In this document: positions 50,795 through 59,434 of the stretch, piece by piece | How positions within the stretch are numbered: the first letter of the stretch is position 1 | How the letters are laid out: every line of letters begins with the position of its first letter | Source: Thermosynechococcus sp. | GTDB taxonomy: Bacteria > Cyanobacteriota > Cyanobacteriia > Thermosynechococcales > Thermosynechococcaceae | Length of the DNA stretch: 64,000 bases | Assembly (NCBI RefSeq): GCF_025999095.1 | Contig: NZ_AP024678.1 | Location: 1,023,527 to 1,087,526, forward strand | Direction of reading: 5' to 3' | Program-made: the position numbers and the translations under genes | The notes under the pieces: model-generated | The model's input: only the letters and a program-made list of their open reading frames with translations | Told to the model about the DNA's origin: nothing | Database searches by the model: none

Positions 50795-51724
50795 ATGAAA
50801 AGTTATTCAGTGACTACGGGTATTATGAATAACCAACCAAACTTACTTGATATCTCAAGCATCGCTTCCACCCGGGCCAAACCACGATTGAGCATTGGCA
50901 TGCCAGTATATAACGGTGCCAAATTTATTCGTGACGCTCTCGATTCATTATTGGGACAAAGCTTTACCAATTTTGAACTGATCATCTCAGATAATGCCTC
51001 AACGGACGAGACCGAGGCCATCTGCCGCGAGTACGCAGCAAAAGACAGCCGGATAAGGTATGTCCGCCAAACGCACAACAGGGGCGCAGCTGCCAACTTT
51101 AAGTATGTTCTAGATCAAGCAGTTGCCGAATACTTCATGTGGGCCGCTGCAGACGATGTATGGGATAGGGATTGGGTTGCTGCACTCTTGCCTATAGCCG
51201 TTAAAAATTCTTGCCTTGCATTCGGCAGTATCCGAACAATAGATGAAGTCGGTACCCTAATTAGCCACCCTGCAAACAACGGCACTTTTACTTATTCCGG
51301 AAGTAAACCGTTGCGTCGCTTAAAGTACGTACTAGAACCCAATTTTCTCGGAAAAGCCAACCCAATTTATGGGATTTTTCCAAAAAAAATTATAGGTGAC
51401 GACGCAATAAACATCCTTTCTTCAGGACTCTGGGCTGCCGATACGCACTTCTTGTACCATATCCTAGGGAAGTGCGACATTAAGTCCACTAAAGAGGTGT
51501 TTCTCTATAAGAGAATTCACAGCCTAGGTGCCAGCAACCCTGAACATTCAGATTTTGACCGTGCTGTCGCCAACCTGAGAGGTTACGGAGCACAGAGTAG
51601 CATCTTCGAGCGCATTCTTTTGGTGTCCCTTCTCCCAGTTGCCCCCCTTGCACGTATTTACGGTATGTTCATCCAGGTGAAGCGCCAGATTGAAGAGGCG
51701 ATGTTTTTGAACTCTAGGGTATAA
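50795..51724 (+). CDS. Family 2 glycosyltransferase
   Basis: 309 residues with the GT-A start LSIGMPVYNGAKFIRDALDSL, the NDP-binding DNASTD (about residues 67-72) and the acidic motif AAADDVWDRDWVA. It should add one sugar to a glycan repeat or lipid carrier in the cytoplasm. Its first 130 residues closely match those of the N-terminal part of the gene at 59435. A start at 50825 would remove 10 codons. It is more AT-rich than the following rfb genes. Confidence 0.9.
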   Translation: MKSYSVTTGIMNNQPNLLDISSIASTRAKPRLSIGMPVYNGAKFIRDALDSLLGQSFTNFELIISDNASTDETEAICREYAAKDSRIRYVRQTHNRGAAANFKYVLDQAVAEYFMWAAADDVWDRDWVAALLPIAVKNSCLAFGSIRTIDEVGTLISHPANNGTFTYSGSKPLRRLKYVLEPNFLGKANPIYGIFPKKIIGDDAINILSSGLWAADTHFLYHILGKCDIKSTKEVFLYKRIHSLGASNPEHSDFDRAVANLRGYGAQSSIFERILLVSLLPVAPLARIYGMFIQVKRQIEEAMFLNSRV

Positions 51725-51862
51725 TCGCTTCTCAGTTGTATTGCAGAATTGGCATGCAGATGCTTCAGTAGGCAGCAAAGCTGCTCCTAGCGCTCCAGAA
51801 AATGTACCATTGGGCTTCGCCACTTAAATATCTTGACCGCCTGCGTTTGAACTAGGGATTGA

Positions 51863-52050
51863 ATTTGGGCTGCGTATGCAGCCTTGATTGCCACAGTTAA
51901 ACCCTTCGAGGTGCAGCAGGTGGTTGGTCTATTTGGGCACCCACTGGTACAGCCTTTGTTCGATACGACCAAACCCAACAGTATGCCGAGAAAAGTCTCG
52001 GATATAAGCCGGCCATAAATCTGGTATTCTCGTATTGGCGTTTTTTGCTT
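51863..52050 (+). pseudogene. Relic of GDP-L-fucose synthase C-terminus
   Basis: In one frame 51890-52018 reads VQQVVGLFGH then PLFDTTKPNSMPRKVSDISR, matching the conserved fucose synthase end VFDTSKPDGTPRKLLDVSR. A shift later, the adjacent frame gives SLGYKPAINL, matching ALGWKPKI-type sequence. The rest of the gene is missing and the frame is broken, so it is a decayed copy. The other bases between 51725 and 52108 show nothing recognisable, apart from weak promoter-like AT stretches before rfbF. Confidence 0.6.
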
Positions 52051-52108
52051 CCCTTACTAGTGGCCTTATAGCATCATATTGCGGCTACACCGATTAGTCA
52101 AACTAACA

Positions 52109-52882
52109 ATGAAAGCTGTTATACTTGCTGGTGGCTTAGGCAGCCGCATCTCCGAGGAAACTCATCTTAAACCAAAGCCGATGATTGAAATTGGTGGTAA
52201 GCCAATCCTGTGGGACATCATGAAGATCTACTCTGCCCACGGTGTGCACGACTTCATCGTCTGCTGTGGCTACAAGGGATACGTGATCAAAGAGTATTTC
52301 GCCAACTATTTTCTGCATATGTCTGATGTTACTTTTGACATGGTGCATAACACGATGGAGGTACACAGGCGGCAGGCCGAACCATGGCGAGTGACCTTGG
52401 TGGATACGGGGGAAGACACCTTAACCGGCGGTCGCTTGAAACGCGTCGCCGAATATGTGCGCGCAGAAAACGCTTTTTGTTTCACCTATGGCGACGGTTT
52501 GGCGGATATAGACATCACCCAGGAAATCGCCTTTCACAAAAGCCACGGGAAGCTGGCGACTGTCGCAGCCGTTCAGCCACCCGGGCGTTATGGCGCATTG
52601 CAAATGGACGCCAGTAAGGTCACAGGCTTTACAGAAAAACCGCGTGGAGATGGCGGGTAAATCAATGGGGGTTTCTTTATCCTGTCACCAAAGTGCATAG
52701 ATTTCATCGAAGGGGATGCAACCAGCTTCGAGAGCGATACACTGGTTCGCCTTGCGAACAGGGGCGAGCTGATGGCGTTCGCGCACCACGGTTTCTGGCA
52801 GCCGATGGACACGCTCCGCGACAAGAACCACCTCGAGGGGTTATGGAATTCCGGCAAGGCCCCCTGGAAAGTGTGGACATGA
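52109..52882 (+). pseudogene. rfbF: Glucose-1-phosphate cytidylyltransferase, interrupted
   Basis: The ATG at 52109 opens AVILAGGLGSRISEETHLKPKPM, the nucleotidyltransferase signature, and joins alpha-D-glucose-1-phosphate to CTP, making CDP-glucose. The frame hits TAA at 52658-52660 in place of the usual tryptophan (GDGG-stop-INGGFF); after it the same frame continues INGGFFILSPKCIDF to a TGA at 52880-52882. Without the stop it is 257 residues, the normal RfbF length. The stop overlaps the rfbG start by four bases. Truncated protein would lose the C-terminal third. Confidence 0.85.
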
Positions 52883-53954
52883 ACAGCTTCTTTTGGCAGG
52901 GCAAGCGGGTTTTAATCACCGGCCACACGGGTTTCAAAGGCGGGTGGCTTGCCCTGTGGCTACGCGAGCTCGGAGCCACGCTATGTGGCATTTCGCTGCC
53001 ACCTGCAACACAACCATGCCTCTTTGAGCTCGCGCGGGTCGGGGAAGGCATGGAAAGTCACTTCATCGACATTCGTGATGTGGAAAGCCTCGCGCGCACC
53101 GTCCGCAAATTTGCCCCCCAGATTGTCGTCCATTTGGCGGCGCAGCCGCTGGTGCGTGCCAGCTATCGCGATCCGCTGCTGACCTTTGCGACCAATATCA
53201 TGGGAACCGCTCAGGTGCTGGATTCCCTTCGTGGGCTGGATTCCGTGCGTGTGGCGGTTTTCGTGACCACCGACAAGGTCTATGAAAACCGCGAGTGGCC
53301 CTACCCCTACCGTGAAACGGACTCCCTGGGCGGTCATGACCCTTACAGTGCGAGCAAGGCGGCGAGTGAACTCGTCGTGGCCAGCTACCGCGAGGCATTC
53401 TTACGCGAGCAAGGGATAGCAGTCGCCACCGCACGGGCGGGCAACGTCATCGGCGGTGGTGACTGGTCTGAGGATCGGCTCATTCCAGATGCGATCCGCG
53501 CGTGGCAATCGGGAAAACAGCTTTTCGTGCGTCGCCCAGAGGCGATCCGACCTTGGCAGCATGTTCTCGAACCGCTCTATGGCTATCTGGTTTTGGCCGA
53601 GAGGTTGTGGGACCAGCCACACTTAGCCGGGGCATACAATTTCGGCCCTGATCCCGCCGAGGCCGCCACTGTGCGCGCAGTTATCGAGTATGCCCGCGCT
53701 GCCGTGGCCAGGTACAAATAGACTTCGCCGCTGCCCCCGAGGGTCCGCACGAAGCCCATTGGCTGGCGCTGGAAACGGTTAAGGCACGTGCCACCCTAGG
53801 TGTCAGACCCCGATGGAACCTGGCCACTGCCATCAGGCGCACCATATCGTGGTACAAGGCCCTGAGCCAAGGAGCCGATGCGCGCGCATTGTGTCTTGCC
53901 GATATCCTCGATTATCAGCAAGGCATTAGCCAAGGAGGGGAGAGCCCTCAATGA
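52879..53954 (+). pseudogene. rfbG: CDP-glucose 4,6-dehydratase, frameshifted
   Basis: SDR-family dehydratase opening NSFFWQGKRVLITGHTGFKGGWLALWL with the glycine motif (GHTGFKGG), and the YxxxK catalytic pair in YSASKAASE. The frame ends at 53719-53721, but a one-base shift near 53712 restores QIDFAAAPEGPHEAHWLALE on to a TGA at 53952-53954. The joined length is about 358 residues, typical. RfbG makes CDP-4-keto-6-deoxyglucose. The lesion removes about 80 C-terminal residues, so activity is doubtful. Confidence 0.85.
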
Positions 53955-54511
53955 GCCGTTTTACCATTACCGCAACTCCCCTAGCCGGGCTTATGGTGCT
54001 TGAACGCCATCCTCGTATGGATGCACGGGGCTACCTTGAGCGGCTTTTTTGCATTGATGAGCTGAAAACGTTGCTCGCAGGCCGAACCATCCTACAAATC
54101 AACCACACATTCACGGCGCAAAAGGGCACTGTGCGCGGCCTGCACTTCCAGCATCCGCCACACGCGGAGATGAAATTCGTCCACTGCCTGCGCGGTGAAG
54201 TGTTCGACGTCGCGGTGGACCTGCGCAAAGGGTCGCCGACCTTCTTGAAATGGCATGCCGAGGTACTCACACCTGATAATCACAAGACCCTCGTCATTCC
54301 TGAAGGCTTTGCCCACGGCTTCCAGACTCTCACCGACGATTGCGAAATGCTCTACTTCCATACCGCAGCCTACCATCCCAACGCGGAAGCAGGACTTCAT
54401 CCCCTTGACCTGCGTCTCGCTATCCATTGGCCGCTGCCGGTGGCGCAGCTCTCAACGCGTGACGGGAACCATCCGATGCTGGATGACCGGTTCGAGGGGC
54501 TCGTGTTATGA
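53951..54511 (+). CDS. RfbC-type 4-keto-6-deoxysugar 3,5-epimerase
   Basis: 186 residues in the cupin family of dTDP-4-dehydrorhamnose 3,5-epimerases. The catalytic His region is in HTFTAQKGTVRGLHFQ (about 57-72), and the lower conserved piece VIPEGFAHGFQTL is present. In this setting, after CDP-sugar genes, it may epimerise a CDP- rather than dTDP-linked intermediate; sequence alone does not decide. Its start sits in the rfbG tail, and its stop overlaps the next start by four bases. Confidence 0.85.
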   Translation: MSRFTITATPLAGLMVLERHPRMDARGYLERLFCIDELKTLLAGRTILQINHTFTAQKGTVRGLHFQHPPHAEMKFVHCLRGEVFDVAVDLRKGSPTFLKWHAEVLTPDNHKTLVIPEGFAHGFQTLTDDCEMLYFHTAAYHPNAEAGLHPLDLRLAIHWPLPVAQLSTRDGNHPMLDDRFEGLVL

Positions 54512-55734
54512 AATGCCGCCACTGTGGCTCCCCGCTTGATCTCGTGCTGATCGACTTGGGTGCCCAACCTCCCTCGAACGCCTACCTCACTCCGGATGCA
54601 TTGCGCGCGCCGGAGCGGTGGTACCCGTTGCGGGTCTTGGTTTGCGAACACTGCTGGCTGGTGCAAACGGAGGATTTCACGCGCGCCGAAGAACTGTTCA
54701 GTCCCGATTACGCCTATTTCAGCGGCTTCTCCACCTCGTGGCTTGCCCACTGCAAACGCTTTGTCGAGGAAGCCAGCCAACGTTTCGGGCTGGGGCCTGA
54801 GAGCTACGTGGTCGAGGTGGCCGCCAATGATGGCTATCTCCTGCAATACGTGCAGGCACACGGCATCCCTTGTCTTGGCATCGAGCCCACCGCGAGTACG
54901 GCTGCCGCCGCACGGACCAAAGGCATTGCCATCGTCCAGGATTTCTTCGGGGTTCGCCTAGCCCAAACGCTCGTCAGCGAGGGCAAGCAAGCCGATCTCA
55001 TGATTGCCAACAACGTGCTCGCCCATGTGCCCGATATCAACGACTTCGTGGGGGGCTTTTCAATCCTGCTCAAGCCTCGCGGGGTGGCCACCTTTGAATT
55101 TCCGCATCTATTGCGGCTCATCGTCGAAGCGCAGTTCGACACCATCTATCACGAACACTTCTCCTATCTTTCCCTCACCGCCGTCGAACGCATTTTCTCC
55201 AGTGTGGGGCTGATCGTCTTCGACGTGGAAGAGCTGCCCACGCACGGCGGCAGCCTGCGGGTCTATGCCCAGCGTGCCGATACGGGTACATACCCAAGGA
55301 GCATTCGTGTCGATGCCATGCTCGAAAAGGAGCGCGCCGCCGGGCTTATGGACAGCGCGACCTATTCCGGCTTTCAGGCGCGCGCCGAACGCATCAAGGA
55401 CGACTTCCTCGGCTTTTTGCTCACGGCAAAGCGCGAGGGCAAGCGCGTCGCCGCTTATGGGGCGGCCGCCAAGGGCAACACGCTGCTCAACTTTGCTGGC
55501 GTCAAGCCAGATCTTCTCCCTTTCGTCGTAGACAGAAACCCTGCCAAACAAGGCAAGTATCTACCTGGCAGCCGCATTCCCATTGTGGGGGAGCAAAAAC
55601 TCGAGGCAACCCGGCCAGACTACATCGTGATCCTACCCTGGAATCTCCGCGAGGAGATCATGGCTCAGCTCGTTTATGCTAGAAGTTGGGGCGCGCGTTT
55701 CGTGACGGCGGTACCGAAGCTGGAGGTTGTATGA
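54508..55734 (+). CDS. Nucleotide-sugar C-methyltransferase
   Basis: 408 residues. An N-terminal zinc-type motif with C3-x2-C6 and a second Cys pair near residue 48 (VCEHCW) precedes a SAM-binding core VVEVAANDGYLLQYV (about 107-121). A C-terminal domain with AYGAAAKGNTLLNFAG follows, a pattern of NDP-hexose C-3 methyltransferases such as TylC3/NovU. It should place a branch methyl on the 4-keto-6-deoxy sugar from rfbFG. The next gene begins four bases inside its stop. Confidence 0.88.
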   Translation: MKCRHCGSPLDLVLIDLGAQPPSNAYLTPDALRAPERWYPLRVLVCEHCWLVQTEDFTRAEELFSPDYAYFSGFSTSWLAHCKRFVEEASQRFGLGPESYVVEVAANDGYLLQYVQAHGIPCLGIEPTASTAAAARTKGIAIVQDFFGVRLAQTLVSEGKQADLMIANNVLAHVPDINDFVGGFSILLKPRGVATFEFPHLLRLIVEAQFDTIYHEHFSYLSLTAVERIFSSVGLIVFDVEELPTHGGSLRVYAQRADTGTYPRSIRVDAMLEKERAAGLMDSATYSGFQARAERIKDDFLGFLLTAKREGKRVAAYGAAAKGNTLLNFAGVKPDLLPFVVDRNPAKQGKYLPGSRIPIVGEQKLEATRPDYIVILPWNLREEIMAQLVYARSWGARFVTAVPKLEVV

Positions 55735-55895
55735 AATCCCGCATCCTTTATACCAAGCCATCGATCACCGAACTTGAAGTCCGTTATGCAACCGAGGCCG
55801 CTGCCAATGGCTGGGGCGAGCGGTGTTATGAATACATCGAGCGCTTCGAATCTCTGTTCAAGAAATACCTGGGTGTCGAATTCGCTATCAGCTAA
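55731..55895 (+). pseudogene. DegT/DnrJ/EryC1/StrS aminotransferase, N-terminal stub
   Basis: Starting at ATG 55731, 54 residues read RILYTKPSITELEVRYATEA, then YIERFESLFKKYLGVEFAIS and a stop. This matches the first helices of the PLP-dependent sugar aminotransferases, which normally run about 370-400 residues. After the stop the sequence changes to unrelated DNA before the next gene at 55981, so the rest was deleted. Without it the amino step of a deoxysugar path cannot take place from this locus. Confidence 0.75.
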
Positions 55896-55980
55896 CACAA
55901 AAGCTTCCTCGCGCCAGTGAAAGGAATGGTCTGTCGCCTATTTTTATGTGTCAAACCCTTCAATTTCTCGGAAGTAGTAA

Positions 55981-56469
55981 ATGCTTGTAATTCACCCGAC
56001 TGCGACAATTTCACCTCTTGCAGATGTTGAAGACTCGGTACGTGGTACGTTGATCAGCATCGGGGCCCGCTCAGTCATTGATGCTTTCGTGAAGATCAAG
56101 CCGGCAGGCGGCACCGGACATTTGCGGATCGGTGAAGACTGTATCATAAACTCTGGTTGTGTTCTTTATACCGGAAATGGCATAACGATGGGAAATAGTG
56201 TGCTTGTCGCAGCAAACTGTACTTTTGCCCCTGTTAATCACCAATACCAACGACGAGACCTGCTCATTCGCCAGCAAGGATTTTGTCCGAGCAAGGGTGG
56301 CATTGTCGTCGAGGATGATGTCTGGATCGGTGCGAACTGCGTGATCCTGGATGGGGCGATTCTGCGCCGTGGATGTGTGATTGGCGCCGGATCGCTTGTG
56401 CGCGGAGAAATTGCCGCGTATTCGATCAATGCTGGCCAGCCGCTCGCGGTAATTGGGTGGCGGAAATGA
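55981..56469 (+). CDS. Hexapeptide-repeat acyltransferase
   Basis: 162 residues of left-handed beta-helix type: repeated hexad-like steps such as LRIGEDCIINSGCVLYTGNGITMG and VVEDDVWIGANCVILDGAILRRG, and a loop with histidine (APVNHQYQRRD). It should transfer acetyl or another acyl group from CoA to a sugar. Its base composition is lower in G+C than the rfb genes, suggesting a different origin. The stop overlaps the epimerase start by four bases. Confidence 0.85.
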   Translation: MLVIHPTATISPLADVEDSVRGTLISIGARSVIDAFVKIKPAGGTGHLRIGEDCIINSGCVLYTGNGITMGNSVLVAANCTFAPVNHQYQRRDLLIRQQGFCPSKGGIVVEDDVWIGANCVILDGAILRRGCVIGAGSLVRGEIAAYSINAGQPLAVIGWRK

Positions 56470-57311
56470 AAAAAGAAGTGTTTACTGTGCTTGGTGCGGG
56501 AGGTTTTGTCGGCCAAGCCCTGACCCAGTGGTTGCGACATCGCGGCCATGATGTGCACACCCCAGAGCGCCAATTGTCGCCTAACGAATTGGTGACAAAA
56601 CTAAGTGGTCATGTGGTGTACTGTATTGGCCTGACCTCTGACTTTCGTAGAAGGCCATGGGATACAGTGGACGCGCATGTCTGCATGCTGCGCCACGTGC
56701 TTAGCCACGGTGAGTTTTCTTCGTTCACCTATCTATCCTCAACTCGCGTTTACCTTGGCGGTCAGGCAGGGAACGAAGGGGCAGCCCTGACAGTGCAACC
56801 AGAGCTAGCTGACCAATTGTATAACGTGTCCAAGTTGCTAGGAGAGTCTATGTGCCACACGGCTCATTCTGCGGAGCGCCCTGTTCGTGTGGTTCGTCTT
56901 TCCAATGTTGTAGGTGGCGATCTTTCGTCAGAAAATTTTATATATACGCTGCTCCGTGAGGCGCTGACAAGAGGGGTTATTCAACTAAATAGTAGCCTGG
57001 ACTCATCGAAAGATTATATCGCCATAAGTGATGTGGTTCGCATGATTGAGCGGATTGCTGTTGCCGGGCAAGCTCGTTGTTACAATTTAGCGAGTGGGCG
57101 ACAAATCACGAATGCTGAGATTGTTGAGGCAATAACTAGACTTACTGGCGCAAGAGTCATTGTGGCAGATAATTCGCCACAAATCGTGTTTCCGCAGATT
57201 GATATTGGCCGGCTAAAAAGTGAATTCAATTTTACTCCATCGTCCCCGATAGAGAGTCTTGAAGAGATTGTGGCGTTACTTAAGCAAAATATTCAAAGGA
57301 GCAATTCATGA
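56466..57311 (+). CDS. SDR-family NAD-dependent epimerase/dehydratase
   Basis: 281 residues from the ATG at 56466, within the previous stop. It has the Rossmann start VFTVLGAGGFVGQALTQWL, a serine/threonine catalytic region LSSTRVY and the active pair YNVSK. It is an extended SDR acting on a nucleotide sugar, of unknown specificity. It forms a coupled pair with the acyltransferase gene and is followed by the CmcI-like gene, whose start it overlaps by four bases. Confidence 0.85.
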   Translation: MKKEVFTVLGAGGFVGQALTQWLRHRGHDVHTPERQLSPNELVTKLSGHVVYCIGLTSDFRRRPWDTVDAHVCMLRHVLSHGEFSSFTYLSSTRVYLGGQAGNEGAALTVQPELADQLYNVSKLLGESMCHTAHSAERPVRVVRLSNVVGGDLSSENFIYTLLREALTRGVIQLNSSLDSSKDYIAISDVVRMIERIAVAGQARCYNLASGRQITNAEIVEAITRLTGARVIVADNSPQIVFPQIDIGRLKSEFNFTPSSPIESLEEIVALLKQNIQRSNS

Positions 57312-58102
57312 GCCAAAGCGACAATACCCATGCAACTAGCTTCGATATAGAAAAATCTGCAAGAATAGCAAAATACCCAGATGAGTTGGTGTGGATTGAT
57401 AAGTCACACAGTTGGCTTATAAGTGCATTTAAAAATCGATATATGTATAACTTTGAGATCTTAGGTCGGCCAATTATACAAATACCGATCGATATCGTGG
57501 CTATGCAGGAGCTCATCTGGCAGATCAAGCCGGACCTCATCATCGAAACCGGCATAGCCCATGGTGGGTCGCTCATTTTGTACGCATCCATGCTCGCACT
57601 GCTGGATGTGTGCGAAGCGGCGGAGGCAGGTACTACCCTTGACCCTAGGCAAAGCAGGCGCAAAGTGCTGGGCATCGACATCGAGATTCGCCCGCACAAC
57701 CGCGCCGCCATCGAGGCGCACCCAATGGCACACCGCATCCAGATGATCGAAGCCTCCAGCATCGCGCCAGAGACCATCGAGCAGGTGAGGGAGATTGCCC
57801 GTGGCTACCAACGGGTGCTCGTTTGCCTCGATTCCAATCACACCCACGACCATGTGCTGGCAGAGCTGGAAGCCTATGCGCCGCTGGTGAGTGTGGGCAG
57901 CTATTGCGTGGTGTTCGACACGATCGTCGAGGACCTGCCCAAGGAGCTTTTTCCTGATCGCCCCTGGGGGCCGGGCAACAACCCCAAAACGGCGGTATGG
58001 GAGTACCTTAAGAGCCATCCAGAGTTCGAGATCGATAAGAGTATCCAGCACAAGCTCCTCATCACCGTCGCGCCAGATGGGTATTTGAAACGCGTCAGGT
58101 AG
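57308..58102 (+). CDS. CmcI-family protein (cephalosporin-hydroxylase-like methyltransferase fold)
   Basis: 264 residues matching the CmcI/rhamnosyl O-methyltransferase family (PF04989): GRPIIQIPIDIVAMQELIW, IIETGIAHGGSLILYASML (SAM-site like) and LVCLDSNHTHDHVLAELE. Members methylate sugars or beta-lactam precursors, so O-methylation of a glycan is plausible. Hand-counted G+C is 37% in the first 180 bases and 61% further on, so the gene itself seems mosaic. The next gene starts 8 bases later. Confidence 0.82.
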   Translation: MSQSDNTHATSFDIEKSARIAKYPDELVWIDKSHSWLISAFKNRYMYNFEILGRPIIQIPIDIVAMQELIWQIKPDLIIETGIAHGGSLILYASMLALLDVCEAAEAGTTLDPRQSRRKVLGIDIEIRPHNRAAIEAHPMAHRIQMIEASSIAPETIEQVREIARGYQRVLVCLDSNHTHDHVLAELEAYAPLVSVGSYCVVFDTIVEDLPKELFPDRPWGPGNNPKTAVWEYLKSHPEFEIDKSIQHKLLITVAPDGYLKRVR

Positions 58103-58109
58103 CGGGTCG

Positions 58110-59400
58110 ATGGCGCTGAAACGCAACCTCATCGCCAACTACGTGGGCCAAGGCTGGGCGGCCGTGATGGGGGTGCTCTTCATCCCTGTTTACATCCACC
58201 AGCTTGGCATCGGCGCGTGGGGGTTGGTGGCCTTCGTGAGTACACTGCAGGCATGGCTGCTGTTGCTAGATCTGGGGCTCACGCCAACCATCAGCCGGGA
58301 GATGGCAAGATATACGGGGGGGCAGCATACCCCGGCTTCCATCCTTGGCCTTCTGCGGGCTTTCGAGACTGTCTACCTGGGCATCGCGCTTTTGGTTTGC
58401 ATTGGCGTGGCCGTTGCCGCAGGTTGGATTGCAGAATGGTGGCTCGGCGACGATGGCCTGCCAAAAGCACACGTGTTGGCTGCTCTGCAGATCAGTGGCG
58501 TCCTGCTGGCTGGGCGTCTGCTCGAGCAAAGCTATCGCGGTGCTTTGCGGGGTCTGCAGCGCCAGGTGTGGCTAAACGTCGTCGATGGAGCGCTTGCCAC
58601 GCTTCGTTGGGGCGGTGCCGCTCTGTTAGTCTCGTTCTTGCCCAAGGTGGAAGCGTTTTTCGCGTGGCACGCAGGGATTTCGATCCTATCGGTGGCAGTG
58701 CTTTATCGCAAGACACATCGCCTACTGGCCATCTCGGGCAAACAGAAGCCACACGCTGATTTCCGCTTGCTCTGGTCCATTCGTCATATCAGCGGCGGTA
58801 TGGCGATGATCACCCTCCTTGCGCTGCTGCTCACCCAGGTGGACAAGCTTTTGCTAAGCAAGCTGCTCACCCTCGATATGGACAGGCAACGCAGCCATCG
58901 CAGCTGAAGCGGCACCCATCCTGACGCTGCTCGCGCTCGGCACGATGTTCAATGCCTTCATGCACGTGCCCTACCAGACACAATTGGCTTACGGCTGGAC
59001 GAGCCTGGCGGTCAAAACCAACCTGGTCGCGGTTGCACTTCTGCTGCCCGCGATCGCGATCCTAGTGCCCAGATACGGTGCGATCGCCTCTGCGTGGGTA
59101 TGGTGCATTTTGAATGCGGGTTACGTGCTGCTGCCGATCCATTTTATGTATCGGCGCCTGCTGACACGAGAAAAGGCGGCGTGGTACTGGCATGCGGTCA
59201 TCAACCCCTTGCTGATTGCAACCCTGCTCCTGAGCTTGGTCAAGGCGTTTCTGCTTCCGTTAATTCTCATCCCTTTGGCGCAGATCGGAGCGATCGCCGC
59301 CACCGCAGCTGTTTGCGGAATGGCGATCTGCCTCGTGTCGCCCGCGCTCAGACCAACGCTGGTTGCTTTCGTGCGGAAATGGCAGCCGGCTGCGCAGTAA
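58110..59400 (+). pseudogene. Polysaccharide flippase with internal deletion
   Basis: Residues 1-257 (ALKRNLIANYVGQGWAAVMG onward) are the N-terminal half of a Wzx-like oligosaccharide flippase up to DKLLLSKLLTLDM. A sudden jump then gives a 1-base-shifted frame, TGNAAIAAEAAPILTLLALG, continuing as MFNAFMHVPYQTQLAYGW to the stop at 59400. About 90-100 codons normally between these parts are missing, and the frame is not kept (stop at 58905-58907). So the gene is probably non-functional. The two parts meet near 58880-58885 with a short shared ATGG/TGG. Confidence 0.85.
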
Positions 59401-59434
59401 GGCAATTATTCATTACTATTCATTACAGGAGATC

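Noticed and set aside
51787-51978. Minus-strand 63-codon frame, first considered a transposase remnant
   Set aside because: No transposase motif or terminal inverted repeats; the plus strand here shows a fucose-synthase relic instead.
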